64,000 bases of DNA from Desulforadius tongensis (GCF_016907915.1 NZ_JAFBCW010000005.1:1-64000); one strand, 5' to 3'; shown: positions 44,407-53,672, counted from the first letter of the stretch. Notes: generated by a model from the letters alone, not told the origin. Program-made: numbers and translations.

Positions 44407-45232
44407 GGACCTTCTTAAATCAGAATTGAATATAAAAGCTAGTGATATAACTCCCTCTTCAGATTTATTTCAAAATATTAAAAAGAGAATTCTTGAAAAA
44501 GAGAGGACTGAAAATAATATGTTAAAGAAATATCTTTTTAAAAGTAATAAACTTAGGAAAACAGCAGCGGCTGCCATGCTGTGTATGACATTTTTAACAG
44601 GTATTTGTATCGTTTCCGGTGATATGAGCGCATTTGCAAATTCTATAATAAGTAAATTTGTGAAAGGCTATGATTCAAATAAGACATATGATAAATTACC
44701 TGAAAAAGCTAAACTTGAAAAAGAGTTAGGGTTTAAAGCTAAAGTACCTGAAACCCTATTAGATGATTTTAAATTTGTTGATGGTACTACTGCAGTATAT
44801 GTAGATGGGTCTTCCAAGAAAATATATGATCCGAATAGAAAAGAATTTGGGGCAACCTACGAAAAAGCTTCTGACAATTCCGATGCATATTTGAGTTTAA
44901 CTATTTGTAATCATAAATTTGATTCGGATACTTATAAAAATGCAAAAGAAATAACTTGTGAAAATAAAGCGTTTTTATATAAAAAGTTTAAATTTCATGT
45001 AGTTCCATCTGACTACAAGCAATCTCAAAAAGAATTAGAAGATGAAAAAAATGGATATGTTAGTACCCTATGGGTTGGCAGTAAATCTTCAGGTTTCAAA
45101 GATAAATATATTGATGCTCAATCTTTAATATGGCAGGATAATGGTATATACTACCAGTTAATAGATAATGGATACAATCTATCAACTGAAGATATGATAA
45201 AAATGGCAAAAGAAATTATAAAAATGAATTAG
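44384..45232 (+). CDS. Membrane-bound regulator with DUF4367 domain (probable anti-sigma)
   Basis: A cytosolic N-terminal segment of about 60 residues, one membrane helix (TAAAAMLCMTFLTGICIVSG, about residues 64-83), and an extracytoplasmic domain ending YQLIDNGYNLSTEDMIKMAK, the DUF4367 pattern. Co-translated with the ECF sigma factor, so it is probably its anti-sigma factor and sensor; no zinc-binding HxxxCxxC motif is present. 282 residues, AT-rich. Confidence 0.8.
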   Translation: MKNQKQFEDLLKSELNIKASDITPSSDLFQNIKKRILEKERTENNMLKKYLFKSNKLRKTAAAAMLCMTFLTGICIVSGDMSAFANSIISKFVKGYDSNKTYDKLPEKAKLEKELGFKAKVPETLLDDFKFVDGTTAVYVDGSSKKIYDPNRKEFGATYEKASDNSDAYLSLTICNHKFDSDTYKNAKEITCENKAFLYKKFKFHVVPSDYKQSQKELEDEKNGYVSTLWVGSKSSGFKDKYIDAQSLIWQDNGIYYQLIDNGYNLSTEDMIKMAKEIIKMN

Positions 45233-45250
45233 GTTAAAACATATTTAAAA

Positions 45251-45290
45251 CAAACCTACACGACTCAACTGCAGCGTGTAGGTTTGTTTA
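45251..45290 (+). terminator. Intrinsic terminator of the ECF sigma operon
   Basis: CAAACCTACACG pairs perfectly over 12 bases with CGTGTAGGTTTG (45274-45285), then TTTATTTG. Confidence 0.85.
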
Positions 45291-45349
45291 TTTGTATAAA
45301 CAGGAGATCACCTCTTTTGGTAAAATTAGAGTAACAACAGGTTGAGTTG

Positions 45350-45484
45350 AGTCTGTATAATTGTGTAAAATGGGTTTCATAAGCCAGATCACAGAAGAGC
45401 TGTGCGGCACCGAATTCTCAAAGCCCACCGTTTCCGGCTTGTGCAAGAAGCAGGAAGTTGGACCCGCCGGTAAGCGCCTGGAAT
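45350..45484 (+). mobile_element. IS256-family transposase remnant
   Basis: TCTGTATAATTGTGTAAA (45353-45370) is the typical IS256-family terminal sequence. The frame from ATG 45370 reads ISQITEELCGTEFSKPTVSG and LCKK, an internal segment of the transposase, then drifts and stops at 45483. Only a small internally deleted piece remains. It lies between the ECF terminator and the hpt promoter. Confidence 0.7.
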
Positions 45485-45534
45485 AACCGGGACCTGCGTG
45501 ATATACAATACTCCTTCGTTCTACATCCTTTTCT

Positions 45535-45564
45535 TTGACAAAAATCTTGAAATCTTGATATAAT
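45535..45564 (+). promoter_or_regulatory. Sigma-A promoter of hpt-guaA
   Basis: TTGACA (45535-45540), 18-base spacer, TATAAT (45559-45564): perfect consensus hexamers, 64 bases before the hpt start. No riboswitch fits between. Confidence 0.85.
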
Positions 45565-45628
45565 AAACCGTATTTATATAGAAAAATGAACCAAAATACT
45601 GCAATACTAATTACCGGGAGGTTGTACA

Positions 45629-46168
45629 ATGCACCCTGATGTGCAAAAGGTATTGTTGACTGAAGAAGAAATTAGAGATCGGGTAAAGCAGCTGGGACAG
45701 CAGATATCCCGGGATTACCAGGGAAAAAAAGTGCTGGTGGTGGGCATATTAAAAGGCGCCATGATATTCCTGGCTGACCTGGTGCGCAACATTTCCATTC
45801 CTACATATTTTGACTTTATGGCGGTATCAAGTTACGGTTCATCCACCCAGTCCTCCGGCGCGGTGCGGATATTAAAGGATTTGGATAGAAGCATTGAAGG
45901 TAAGCATGTATTAATTGTGGAGGACATTGTGGACACCGGGCTTACCCTTAAGTATTTGGTGGAAAACCTCAATTCAAGGGGGCCTGAAAGCCTGAAAATT
46001 TGTACGCTGTTGGACAAGCCTGAAAGACGTACCGTGGATATAAATGCCCATTACAAAGGCTTTACCATTCCCAACGAATTTGTGGTGGGCTACGGTTTGG
46101 ACTTTAACGAGCGCTACCGCAATCTGCCCTATGTGGCTGTACTAAAGCCGGAAATATATCAGGGTTAA
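45629..46168 (+). CDS. hpt: Hypoxanthine-guanine phosphoribosyltransferase
   Basis: Salvages hypoxanthine and guanine with PRPP to IMP and GMP. The PRPP-binding motif [17 protein letters not shown] is intact, with [16 protein letters not shown] before it and [20 protein letters not shown] at the end. 179 residues. GGGAGG before ATG. It forms a salvage pair with guaA, 32 bases downstream. Confidence 0.96.
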   Translation: MHPDVQKVLLTEEEIRDRVKQLGQQISRDYQGKKVLVVGILKGAMIFLADLVRNISIPTYFDFMAVSSYGSSTQSSGAVRILKDLDRSIEGKHVLIVEDIVDTGLTLKYLVENLNSRGPESLKICTLLDKPERRTVDINAHYKGFTIPNEFVVGYGLDFNERYRNLPYVAVLKPEIYQG

Positions 46169-46200
46169 GCCCTTTTAATGTTTGGAGGGATAAAAAAACT

Positions 46201-47739
46201 ATGTCTGTGGGACAAGAAATGGTTGTTGTGCTGGACTTTGGCGGCCAGTACACTCAATTGATTGCCCGGCGCATTAGAGAGTGCCAGGTATTTTGTGAGA
46301 TTCTACCTTACAACACACCGGTGGAAGAATTAAAGCAGAAGAAGCCCAAGGGGATAATATTTTCCGGCGGTCCTTCCAGTGTATACGAGGAAAATGCCCC
46401 CGCTGTGGACACCGGTATTTACGATTTAGACATACCTATTTTAGGTATTTGTTATGGTATGCAGATGATGGCCCACCAGCTGGGAGGAAAAGTGGCCCGG
46501 GGTACCCAGCGGGAATACGGCAAAACTATGATTGAAGTGCTGGAGCGCAGCGGCCTGCTGGAAGGTTGGGAAGCCCGGGAACACTGCTGGATGAGCCATA
46601 CCGACCGGGTGGAAGAAGCGCCGGGAGGATTTACAGTGGCCGCCCGCAGCAGCTACACCCCGGTGGTAACCATGCACTGCCCGGAACGCAAACTTTATGC
46701 CGTGCAGTTCCATCCCGAGGTGGTGCATACCCCCAAAGGAAAGCGGGTATTAGAAAACTTCCTGTATAATATCTGCGGCTGCAGTGCCTCCTGGACCATG
46801 GGGTCTTTCTTGGAAGAAGCGGTGAAGGAAGTGCGGGCCAAGGCCGGCGGTAAAAAAGTGCTCTGTGCTTTGAGCGGCGGGGTTGATTCTTCGGTGGCTG
46901 CGGTGCTGGTGCACAAAGCGGTGGGGGATGATCTAACCTGTGTGTTTGTAGACCACGGGCTGCTGCGTAAAGGCGAGGCAGAGCAGGTGGTAAAAACATT
47001 CCGGGAAAAGTTTGCTATAAATTTAGTCCATGTTGACGCCCGGGAAAGATTTTTGAAGAAACTGGCCGGGGTTACTGATCCCGAACAGAAGCGCAAAATC
47101 ATCGGCAACGAGTTTATCCGGGTATTTGAAGAAGAAGCCGGCAAACTGGGACAAATTGACTTTTTAGTGCAGGGAACGTTGTACCCCGATGTGGTGGAGA
47201 GCGGTACTGCCACCGCTGCCACAATCAAGTCTCACCACAATGTGGGCGGTTTGCCCGAAGATATGCAGTTTGAATTAATTGAGCCGTTAAAATGGCTGTT
47301 TAAAGATGAGGTTCGCCTGCTGGGTGAAGAAATGGGCCTGCCGGAAGAAGTGGTGTGGAGGCAGCCTTTCCCCGGCCCGGGGCTGGCGGTGCGCATTTTA
47401 GGTGAGATAACAGAGGAAAAATTGGCCGTATTAAGTGAAGCCGATGCCATCGTAAGGGAAGAAATTAAAAATGCCGGGCTGGAAAGGGAAATTTGGCAGT
47501 ATTTTGCGGTGCTGCCCAACTTCAAGACGGTGGGTGTAATGGGTGACGAGCGCACCTATGCCTGGACCATCGGCATCAGGGCCATTCACAGCAATGATGG
47601 TATGACTGCCGACTGGGTACGCCTGCCCTATGAAGTTTTAGAAAAAATCTCCTCCCGTATTGTCAATGAGCTGGATCAGGTTAACAGGGTAGTGTACGAC
47701 ATTACCTCCAAGCCGCCATCCACCATTGAGTGGGAATAG
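46201..47739 (+). CDS. guaA: GMP synthase (glutamine-hydrolysing)
   Basis: Converts XMP to GMP with glutamine and ATP. Class I amidotransferase domain (residues 1-195) with nucleophile Cys in [12 protein letters not shown] and the His-Glu pair in [13 protein letters not shown]-pyrophosphatase motif [18 protein letters not shown]-terminal dimer domain ending [12 protein letters not shown]. 512 residues, full length. The 3' end of guaA is a known integration site for mobile elements, and mobile debris follows here. Confidence 0.98.
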   Translation: MSVGQEMVVVLDFGGQYTQLIARRIRECQVFCEILPYNTPVEELKQKKPKGIIFSGGPSSVYEENAPAVDTGIYDLDIPILGICYGMQMMAHQLGGKVARGTQREYGKTMIEVLERSGLLEGWEAREHCWMSHTDRVEEAPGGFTVAARSSYTPVVTMHCPERKLYAVQFHPEVVHTPKGKRVLENFLYNICGCSASWTMGSFLEEAVKEVRAKAGGKKVLCALSGGVDSSVAAVLVHKAVGDDLTCVFVDHGLLRKGEAEQVVKTFREKFAINLVHVDARERFLKKLAGVTDPEQKRKIIGNEFIRVFEEEAGKLGQIDFLVQGTLYPDVVESGTATAATIKSHHNVGGLPEDMQFELIEPLKWLFKDEVRLLGEEMGLPEEVVWRQPFPGPGLAVRILGEITEEKLAVLSEADAIVREEIKNAGLEREIWQYFAVLPNFKTVGVMGDERTYAWTIGIRAIHSNDGMTADWVRLPYEVLEKISSRIVNELDQVNRVVYDITSKPPSTIEWE

Positions 47740-47744
47740 AAACA

Positions 47745-47796
47745 AAAAACCCTGAATACCTTGATTTTATAAGGTTTTCGGGGTTTTGTTTTTATT
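47745..47796 (+). terminator. Intrinsic terminator of hpt-guaA
   Basis: AAAACCC-GAA-ACCTT pairs with AAGGT-TTC-GGGTTTT (two mismatches) across an AT loop, then TGTTTTTA. Confidence 0.75.
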
Positions 47797-47917
47797 GACC
47801 GTACTAAAAACGTACTATTTTTTAAGGTGATAAACCAATTTCTGTTCTCAGGTCTGTAATATTTTCCCTGGTACATGCCATATCCTTGAAAGTGTTATTT
47901 TTCTGTTGAAAGTAAAT

Positions 47918-48097
47918 TTAAGCTGGAGTTTGATAGTTCAATGATTGATGCGGTCTTGAATAATTATAAAATTGCAGATAACGGTTTATCTCCCTGCGGC
48001 CTTCTTTGGGGCTGATGTATTCTTTGAGATATACTTCTTCGTACTTGAGGCTGCGCCAGAGGCGCTCTGTAAAGATAAAACCATTAGAACAACTTAA
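47918..48097 (-). pseudogene. IS3-family transposase (OrfB) C-terminal remnant
   Basis: Minus-strand frame SNGFIFTERLWRSLKYEEVY, LKEYISPKEGRREINRYLQF, YNYSRPHQSLNYQTPA and stop. This is the end of the DDE integrase domain of IS3/IS150-type transposases, including the last catalytic region. No start and no upstream part remain. The other bases of 47797-48184 show nothing else, apart from the antitoxin ribosome binding site AAAGAGGTGATG. Confidence 0.8.
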
Positions 48098-48184
48098 TGA
48101 TGAAAAGTAACTTTTATAACCTTATTGATGGTTTATCATGATTATGATAAAATTATGATAAGCTAATAAAGAGGTGATGAGTGT

Positions 48185-48472
48185 ATGCCGCATATCAGAC
48201 CGGTTTCAGATTTAAGAAATAATTTTGCAGATATATCGAGGATTGTCCATGAAACTAAAGAACCAGTATTTTTGACCAAGAATGGTTATGGTGACATGGT
48301 TGTGATGAGTATAGAAACTTATGAACGCAAACTGTTTGAAAGTGAAATCTACTTTAAGCTGAAGGAAGCGGAACTGGAAGCAAAATCAACCGATAAACGT
48401 TTTTCCCATGAAGAAGTATTTAACGAATTAAGGGCAGGGATTGCGGATAAGGCGGAATCTGATGAAGTATGA
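48185..48472 (+). CDS. Phd/YefM-family antitoxin
   Basis: DNA-binding antitoxin that neutralises a RelE/ParE-type toxin. The N-terminal fold is clear: RPVSDLRNNFADISRIVHET, KEPVFLTKNGYGDMVVMSIE; the charged C-terminal half would bind the toxin. 95 residues, ATG start. It overlaps the toxin gene by 11 bases, the usual layout. The toxin is frameshifted, so the antitoxin may no longer be under selection. Confidence 0.92.
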   Translation: MPHIRPVSDLRNNFADISRIVHETKEPVFLTKNGYGDMVVMSIETYERKLFESEIYFKLKEAELEAKSTDKRFSHEEVFNELRAGIADKAESDEV

Positions 48473-48769
48473 AATTAGATACCTGCCTTTGACAAGTAAA
48501 GATTTATCTAATATTGTGTCTTATATTGCAGAGGAGTTAAAAGCACCAAAGGCAGCAGGGGATTTAATTGATGCATTGGATACTTCTATATTAAGGCTTG
48601 CACAGTTTCGTATTCATGCCGGGTATATCATCCCGAAAAATCCCTTGAAAATGAATATAGAGTATTACCTGTAAAAAACTATTTAGTATTTTATGTGGTT
48701 AAAGAACAGGTTGTTGAAATTCACCGAATTATCAATTCAAGAATAGATTTAACCAGGGTTATAAAATGA
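48462..48769 (+). pseudogene. RelE/ParE-family toxin, frameshifted
   Basis: Starts MKYEIRYLPLTSKDLSNIVS, a typical ParE/RelE start. After LRLAQF (near 48609) the original frame runs into a stop at 48674, while the next frame continues as SYSCRVYHPEKSLENEYRVL, PVKNYLVFYVVKEQVVEIHR and IINSRIDLTRVIK, the normal C-terminal half. Loss of one base at a FPYS-type codon explains it. The intact protein would have about 102 residues and act as an mRNA interferase or gyrase inhibitor. It may be a real mutation or a base-calling error. Confidence 0.85.
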
Positions 48770-48805
48770 TATGCTAAACTTTGTACCGTTTTTTCAAACT
48801 AATTG

Positions 48806-48835
48806 TTGACAACCTTTGACAACCTTTGCTATTAT
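48806..48835 (+). promoter_or_regulatory. Promoter of the purine operon
   Basis: TTGACA (48806-48811), 18 bases, TATTAT (48830-48835). A tandem copy of TTGACAACCTTT follows the first at a 10-base step, so the -35 is duplicated. Transcription would start just before the guanine aptamer. Confidence 0.75.
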
Positions 48836-48857
48836 GAAGGTGCAACAAGTGGATATT

Positions 48858-48928
48858 GTCACGTATATCCTCGGGAATATGGCTCGAGAGTATCTACCGG
48901 GCAACCGTAAATTGCCCGACTACGTGGG
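48858..48928 (+). ncRNA. Guanine (purine) riboswitch aptamer
   Basis: P1 is CACGTA/TACGTG (48860-48865 with 48921-48926). P2 is CTCG/CGAG with the loop GGGAATATGG, P3 is CGGGCAA/TTGCCCG with the loop CCGTAAA; the junction contains TATCTACC and GACTACG. These are the conserved purine-aptamer positions. The C at 48923 is the base that pairs with the ligand and specifies guanine over adenine. No expression platform of its own follows; the next aptamer starts at once. Confidence 0.93.
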
Positions 48929-49032
48929 GAAGTGTACCTAGGGTTCCACGCCTTTGCAGGCGGTTCGGTCCGAGCGGTACAGGTTGGTTATTAGTTAACC
49001 AGCTACACCGGCAGGGATAAAAGCCCAGGCGG
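48929..49032 (+). ncRNA. ykkC-type riboswitch aptamer, probably the PRPP class
   Basis: Shows the ykkC core CTAGGGTTCC (48939), GGTCCGAGCGGTAC (48968) and GGGATAAAAGCCC (49013-49025). ykkC RNAs divide into guanidine, ppGpp and PRPP binders. The guanine aptamer placed directly before it and the purine genes after it are the known arrangement of tandem guanine-PRPP riboswitches, so PRPP is the best ligand call. The last conserved segment (AAGCCCAGGCG) is also the 5' arm of the terminator, so ligand binding would prevent termination. Confidence 0.88.
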
Positions 49033-49085
49033 TAGGTTTCACACGCTCTAATGTGAAACCTACGCGCCTGGGCTTCTTAATTTTC
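49021..49085 (+). terminator. Riboswitch-controlled intrinsic terminator
   Basis: AAGCCCAGGCG (49021) and TAGGTTTCACA pair with TGTGAAACCTA and CGCCTGGGCTT (ending 49075), with one bulge, followed by CTTAATTTT. The 5' arm overlaps the ykkC aptamer, making the two structures exclusive. Confidence 0.85.
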
Positions 49086-49177
49086 AGCAGGGGGTGTTTC
49101 ATTGACCTGATTTTTACATGGTGCCCAAAGAACGCTATAAGCAGTTTGTGGAAGTATTTAAGGAGGAATAATAAGGG

Positions 49178-50545
49178 ATGTTTGAAAAGTTATTTCAGCT
49201 CAAAAAATATAATACCGATGTTAAAACTGAAGTAATTGCCGGCTTAACAACTTTTATGACCATGGCTTACATTCTGTTCTTGAACCCGGCCATCCTTTCT
49301 TCCACCGGGATGGAAAGGGATGCGGTATTCTTTGCCACGGCCGCCGCCGCCGGCATTGTAACCATGGCCATGGGCCTGTTTGTTAACTTTCCCGTTGCTT
49401 TGGCACCGGGAATGGGATTAAACGCTTATTTTGCTGCCGTGGTGGCCGGGGGGTTGGGTATGCCCTGGCAGGTGGCCCTGGGTGCGGTATTTATTTCCGG
49501 TATTATATTTATCATTTTGACGGTTACCCAAGTACGCCAACTGCTGGTGGATGCAGTACCCGATTCTATGAAGCGGGCCATTACTGTCGGGATTGGGCTT
49601 TTTATCACCATTATCGGTGTGAAGATGGCTGAAATTATGGTCATACAGGCTGTTCCCATTCCCTCTACAGTGGAAAAGATGGCTGAAGGGCCGGCTGTAC
49701 TGAAGTTTTTTGAGTGGAACATCGTACTGGGCAGCTTTAGCAATCCGGCTACACTGCTGGCTTTAATAGGCCTGGCCATCACCGGGATATTAATGGCCAG
49801 GGGAGTTAAGGGAGCCCTTTTAATTGGTATCCTTGCCGCCACCGCCGTGGGGATTCCTTTGGGTGTGACCCAAATTCCGGAGCATTTTACCCCCTTTGCG
49901 CTGCCGGACTTCAGCAAGCTGGCGGTGGGCGCCCTGGATATAAAAGGGGCCTTTGAAATGGGTATCTGGACCGTTGTATTTACCTTTACCTTTGTGGAAC
50001 TTTTTGATACCTTTGGCACCTTGGTTGGTACAGCCAACAAGGCCGGGCTGCTGGATAAACATGGCAAGAGTCCCCGCCTGGGTAGGGCCATGCTGGTGGA
50101 TGCCTTTGGTGTTTCCTTCGGGGCTTTAATGGGTACCAGCACCGTTACCGCCTTTGTAGAGAGCAGTGCCGGTGTCAGTGAGGGCGGCCGCACCGGTTTA
50201 ACCGCTGTCACCGTTGGAGTGCTCTTCCTGCTGGCTCTGGTGCTGGCCCCGGTGGCCGGTTTGATTCCCGGTGCCGCCACAGCCCCGGCGCTGATCATCG
50301 TGGGTGTATTAATGGCTTCAGCAGTGCGGGAAATAAACTTTGATGATTTTACAGAAAGTTTTCCGGCCTTTTTAACCTTTACATTGATGCCCTTTACTTA
50401 CAGTATTGCCAACGGTATTGCTGCCGGTATTGTTTCTTACGTTATACTGAAAGCGGCAGCAGGCCGGGCCAAAGATGTACACTGGTTAATGTGGATTCTG
50501 GCTGTGCTGGTTGTGGTACGTTACGCGTTTTTGGGAGGAGAGTAA
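49178..50545 (+). CDS. NCS2-type guanine/hypoxanthine permease (PbuG/AzgA family)
   Basis: Purine base uptake across the cell membrane. About 12-14 hydrophobic segments; family motifs KTEVIAGLTTFMTMAYILFL, ALAPGMGLNAYF, the TFVELFDTFGTLVGTANKAG segment and FGALMGTSTVTAFVESSAGV. 455 residues. AAGGAGG before ATG. It is first in the purine operon behind the riboswitches, so uptake and synthesis are controlled together. Confidence 0.94.
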   Translation: MFEKLFQLKKYNTDVKTEVIAGLTTFMTMAYILFLNPAILSSTGMERDAVFFATAAAAGIVTMAMGLFVNFPVALAPGMGLNAYFAAVVAGGLGMPWQVALGAVFISGIIFIILTVTQVRQLLVDAVPDSMKRAITVGIGLFITIIGVKMAEIMVIQAVPIPSTVEKMAEGPAVLKFFEWNIVLGSFSNPATLLALIGLAITGILMARGVKGALLIGILAATAVGIPLGVTQIPEHFTPFALPDFSKLAVGALDIKGAFEMGIWTVVFTFTFVELFDTFGTLVGTANKAGLLDKHGKSPRLGRAMLVDAFGVSFGALMGTSTVTAFVESSAGVSEGGRTGLTAVTVGVLFLLALVLAPVAGLIPGAATAPALIIVGVLMASAVREINFDDFTESFPAFLTFTLMPFTYSIANGIAAGIVSYVILKAAAGRAKDVHWLMWILAVLVVVRYAFLGGE

Positions 50546-50566
50546 ACAGTATATTTCGCTTCAACT

Positions 50567-50612
50567 GCAGCACCGGTTTTTCACCAACAGGAACCTGGTG
50601 CTGCTTTGGTTC
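50567..50612 (+). other. Hairpin between permease and purE
   Basis: GCAGCACCGG (50567-50576) pairs with CCTGGTGCTGC (50594-50604), followed by a weak TTTGGTTCT. It could partly terminate or stabilise the transcript between permease and purE. Confidence 0.4.
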
Positions 50613-50664
50613 TACCCCTGTTTATAACCATAAAAAAACGATAAAAAAAGGAGGCTAATATATA

Positions 50665-51186
50665 ATGGCTCAACCGTTGGTTGGTATTGTGATGGGCAGT
50701 GATTCAGATTTGACTGTTATGAAGGGTGCTGCTGATATTCTGGACCGGTTTGGGATACCATACGAAGTGATTATTTCATCGGCTCACCGGGTGCCGGAAA
50801 AAACCGCCGGTTATGCCCGCACTGCCAAAGAGCGGGGATTAAAAGTGATTATTGCCGGTGCCGGCATGGCGGCTCACCTGCCGGGGGTTATTGCGGCATT
50901 AACGCCGCTGCCGGTGATAGGAGTACCCATCAAGTCCGGTGCCCTGGAAGGTGTAGATGCCCTTTACGCCATTGTGCAGATGCCCCCGGGAATCCCGGTG
51001 GCCACCGTTGGTATTAACGGGGCCAAAAATGCGGGCATACTGGCAGTACAGATTATCGGGGTATCAGATCAAGAAATACAGCAAAAGATACTGGATTATA
51101 AGGAAGAAATGGCACGGGACGTGGAAAAGAAAGCTGACAAGTTAAATGAACTGGGTATAGAAGGTTATTTAAATAAAAAGAAATAA
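50665..51186 (+). CDS. purE: 5-(carboxyamino)imidazole ribonucleotide mutase PurE
   Basis: Step in IMP synthesis that yields CAIR. Motifs [30 protein letters not shown] (catalytic His), [15 protein letters not shown] and [15 protein letters not shown]. The AAHLPG segment is as in the class I mutase that needs N5-CAIR from PurK, yet no purK is in the operon. 173 residues, slightly long at the C-terminus. AAAGGAGG precedes ATG. Confidence 0.96.
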   Translation: MAQPLVGIVMGSDSDLTVMKGAADILDRFGIPYEVIISSAHRVPEKTAGYARTAKERGLKVIIAGAGMAAHLPGVIAALTPLPVIGVPIKSGALEGVDALYAIVQMPPGIPVATVGINGAKNAGILAVQIIGVSDQEIQQKILDYKEEMARDVEKKADKLNELGIEGYLNKKK

Positions 51187-51269
51187 AGGATTTTATAGGG
51201 GGTGCAACAAATAAAACGTAATGTTTGAAATAAACACTGGTTTAGCAGGACAGAGGAGGCTGTTTAGAC

Positions 51270-52562
51270 ATGATTGAGCGTTACACACTGCCGGAAATGA
51301 AACGGATTTGGTCTGAGGAAAACAAATTTAGAAAGTGGTTGGATGTAGAAATATATGCCTGCGAAGCGCTGGCTGAACTGGGCAGAATACCGGCCGCAGC
51401 GGTGGAAGTGATCAAACAAAAGGCAGATTTCAACGTTAAGCGCATTCTGGAAATAGAAGAAGTGGTACACCATGACGTGATAGCCTTTACCACCTGCGTA
51501 GCTGAATACGTGGGTGAGGAGAGCAAGTACATCCACCTGGGGCTGACATCTTCAGATGTGGTTGATACAGCCCAAAGCGTGCGCATGAAAGAAGCGGGGG
51601 AGCAGATACTTTCCCGGCTGCAAAAACTGCATCAAATACTGTTGGAAAAAGCTCAAGAACACCGGTTTACCATAATGATCGGGCGTACCCACGGCATTCA
51701 TGCCGAACCGATGACCTTTGGCTTAAAAATGCTGCTGTGGGCTTCGGAAACAGAGCGAAACATTGAAAGAATGAAAAAAGCCATTGACGTTATCAGCGTG
51801 GGTAAAATTTCCGGTGCCGTTGGTACCTATGCCAACATCGATCCCCGGGTGGAAGCCCATGTCTGCAGGCGTTTAGGTTTAAAACCCGCGGCCCTGTCCA
51901 CCCAGGTGCTGCAGCGGGACCGCCACGCCGAGTATATGAGCACTCTAGCAGTGATTGGATGCACATTGGAAAAAATAGCCACGGAAATCCGGGCGCTGCA
52001 GCGCACCGATATCCGGGAAGCGGAAGAATTCTTTGCCCAAGGGCAGAAAGGTTCCTCTGCCATGCCCCATAAGAGAAACCCCATTATAACCGAACGCATA
52101 ACCGGTATGGCCCGCCTGCTGCGGGGCAACGCGTTAACAGCCATGGAAAATGTGGCGCTGTGGCACGAGCGGGACATTTCCCACTCTTCGGTGGAACGGG
52201 TAATTATCCCCGACAGCACCACGATTTTAGATTATATGCTGAAGAAAATGATCGACATTATCAGCAACCTGCTGGTTTACCCGGAAAAGATGAAGCACAA
52301 TATGGAGCGCACCAGGGGGTTAATTTTCTCCCAGCGGGTGCTGCTGGCGTTGGTAGATAAAGGCATTAGCAGGGAAAAAGCCTATGAACTGGTACAGCGC
52401 AGCGCCATGGAATGCTGGCGCACCGGAAAACAGTTTAAAGCCCTGCTGGCAGCGGATCAGGAGGTAAGTGAACTGCTCAGCGGCGAAGAACTGGATAGTA
52501 TTTTTGAATACAGCCATTACCTGAGGCATATTGATCAAATCTATGCCCGGTTTGGATTGTAG
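51270..52562 (+). CDS. purB: Adenylosuccinate lyase PurB
   Basis: Acts twice: SAICAR to AICAR, and adenylosuccinate to AMP. Signature GSSAMPHKRNPIITERI with the mobile catalytic loop, HLGLTSSDVVDTAQSVRMKE and the His in IGRTHGIHAEPMTFG. 430 residues. ATG after GGAGG. Confidence 0.97.
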   Translation: MIERYTLPEMKRIWSEENKFRKWLDVEIYACEALAELGRIPAAAVEVIKQKADFNVKRILEIEEVVHHDVIAFTTCVAEYVGEESKYIHLGLTSSDVVDTAQSVRMKEAGEQILSRLQKLHQILLEKAQEHRFTIMIGRTHGIHAEPMTFGLKMLLWASETERNIERMKKAIDVISVGKISGAVGTYANIDPRVEAHVCRRLGLKPAALSTQVLQRDRHAEYMSTLAVIGCTLEKIATEIRALQRTDIREAEEFFAQGQKGSSAMPHKRNPIITERITGMARLLRGNALTAMENVALWHERDISHSSVERVIIPDSTTILDYMLKKMIDIISNLLVYPEKMKHNMERTRGLIFSQRVLLALVDKGISREKAYELVQRSAMECWRTGKQFKALLAADQEVSELLSGEELDSIFEYSHYLRHIDQIYARFGL

Positions 52563-52657
52563 AACTGGAACAGTACCTTTATACCGCAAACGGCACCACC
52601 GGGGGATGAAAAGCAGGCGGCTTTAGAACCGCAATATTTTTCAGGGTAGAAAGGAGC

Positions 52658-53386
52658 GTGCAGGCTGTGGAAAAATTAGCACTGCTTTATGAAGGCAAGG
52701 CCAAAAAAGTATATAAAACTGATAATCAAGACCTGCTGTGGGTGGAATATAAAGACGACGCCACCGCCTTCAATGGGGCTAAAAAAGGCACCATTGTGGG
52801 CAAAGGTGTACTAAACAATCTAATCAGCGCCCACTTTTTTGAACTGCTGGCTGAAAACGGTGTACCGAACCACTTTGTAAAATTGATAAATGAACGGGGA
52901 CAATTGGTTAAATCGTTAGAAATCATCCCGGTGGAAGTTATTGTACGCAACCTGGCTGCCGGCAGCATGGCCAAGCGTTTAGGCTTGGAAGAAGGCATGG
53001 ATTTAGGCGGCCCGGTGGTGGATTACTGCTATAAAAGTGACGAGCTGGGTGACCCGCTGATTAACGACGATCACATCCGGGCACTGAAACTGGCCACGCC
53101 GGAACAGTTAAAAACCATCCGGGAAATGGCGTTGAAAGTTAATGCCGTATTATCTAAATATTTAGCTGAAAAAAATATTATCCTGGTGGATTACAAATTG
53201 GAGTTTGGCTTCCACAAAGGCGAAATTCTGCTGGGGGATGAAATTTCCCCGGACACCTGCCGCTTCTGGGACAGTGAAACAAGACAAAAGCTGGATAAAG
53301 ACCGCTTCCGCCGGGATTTAGGCGATGTGGAAGAAGCGTACAAGGAAGTATACCGCCGCCTGACCGGGAAAGAAGTAACATTTTAA
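52658..53386 (+). CDS. purC: SAICAR synthase PurC
   Basis: Joins CAIR and aspartate with ATP. ATP-grasp-like fold with [51 protein letters not shown] and [29 protein letters not shown]. 242 residues. GTG 52658 almost touches AGGAG; GTG 52667 is an alternative start. Confidence 0.97.
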   Translation: MQAVEKLALLYEGKAKKVYKTDNQDLLWVEYKDDATAFNGAKKGTIVGKGVLNNLISAHFFELLAENGVPNHFVKLINERGQLVKSLEIIPVEVIVRNLAAGSMAKRLGLEEGMDLGGPVVDYCYKSDELGDPLINDDHIRALKLATPEQLKTIREMALKVNAVLSKYLAEKNIILVDYKLEFGFHKGEILLGDEISPDTCRFWDSETRQKLDKDRFRRDLGDVEEAYKEVYRRLTGKEVTF

Positions 53387-53420
53387 AAATGAATAATAAT
53401 TAAAAAACCGGAGGTGCGAA

Positions 53421-53669
53421 ATGTACCAGGCTAAAATTTACATCACATTACGCCAAAGCGTGTTAGATCCCCAGGGTTCCGCGGTTACCAGATCGCTGCA
53501 TGCCATGGGTTATGAAAATATTAAAGATGTGCGGGTGGGCCGCTACCTGGTGGTGGAGGTGGATGCTGCCGGCAGAGAGGCTGCCGAAGAACAGGTGCAC
53601 GATATGTGCAAAAAACTGCTGGCCAACCCGGTAATTGAAGACTACACCTTTGAACTGGTGGAGGTATAA
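53421..53669 (+). CDS. purS: FGAM synthase subunit PurS
   Basis: Small bridging subunit of the PurSQL complex. 82 residues: AKIYITLRQSVLDPQGSAVT, DVRVGRYLVVEVDA, NPVIEDYTFELVEV. GGAGGTG before ATG. Three bases before purQ. Confidence 0.95.
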   Translation: MYQAKIYITLRQSVLDPQGSAVTRSLHAMGYENIKDVRVGRYLVVEVDAAGREAAEEQVHDMCKKLLANPVIEDYTFELVEV

Positions 53670-53672
53670 AAT

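Noticed and set aside
45500-45628. A purine riboswitch before hpt-guaA
   Set aside because: None of the conserved aptamer segments are present and the promoter leaves too little space.
49426-50298. Long minus-strand frame of 290 codons opposite the permease gene
   Set aside because: It is a mirror of a GC-rich membrane protein gene: low-complexity Ser/Pro/Thr product without a ribosome binding site.
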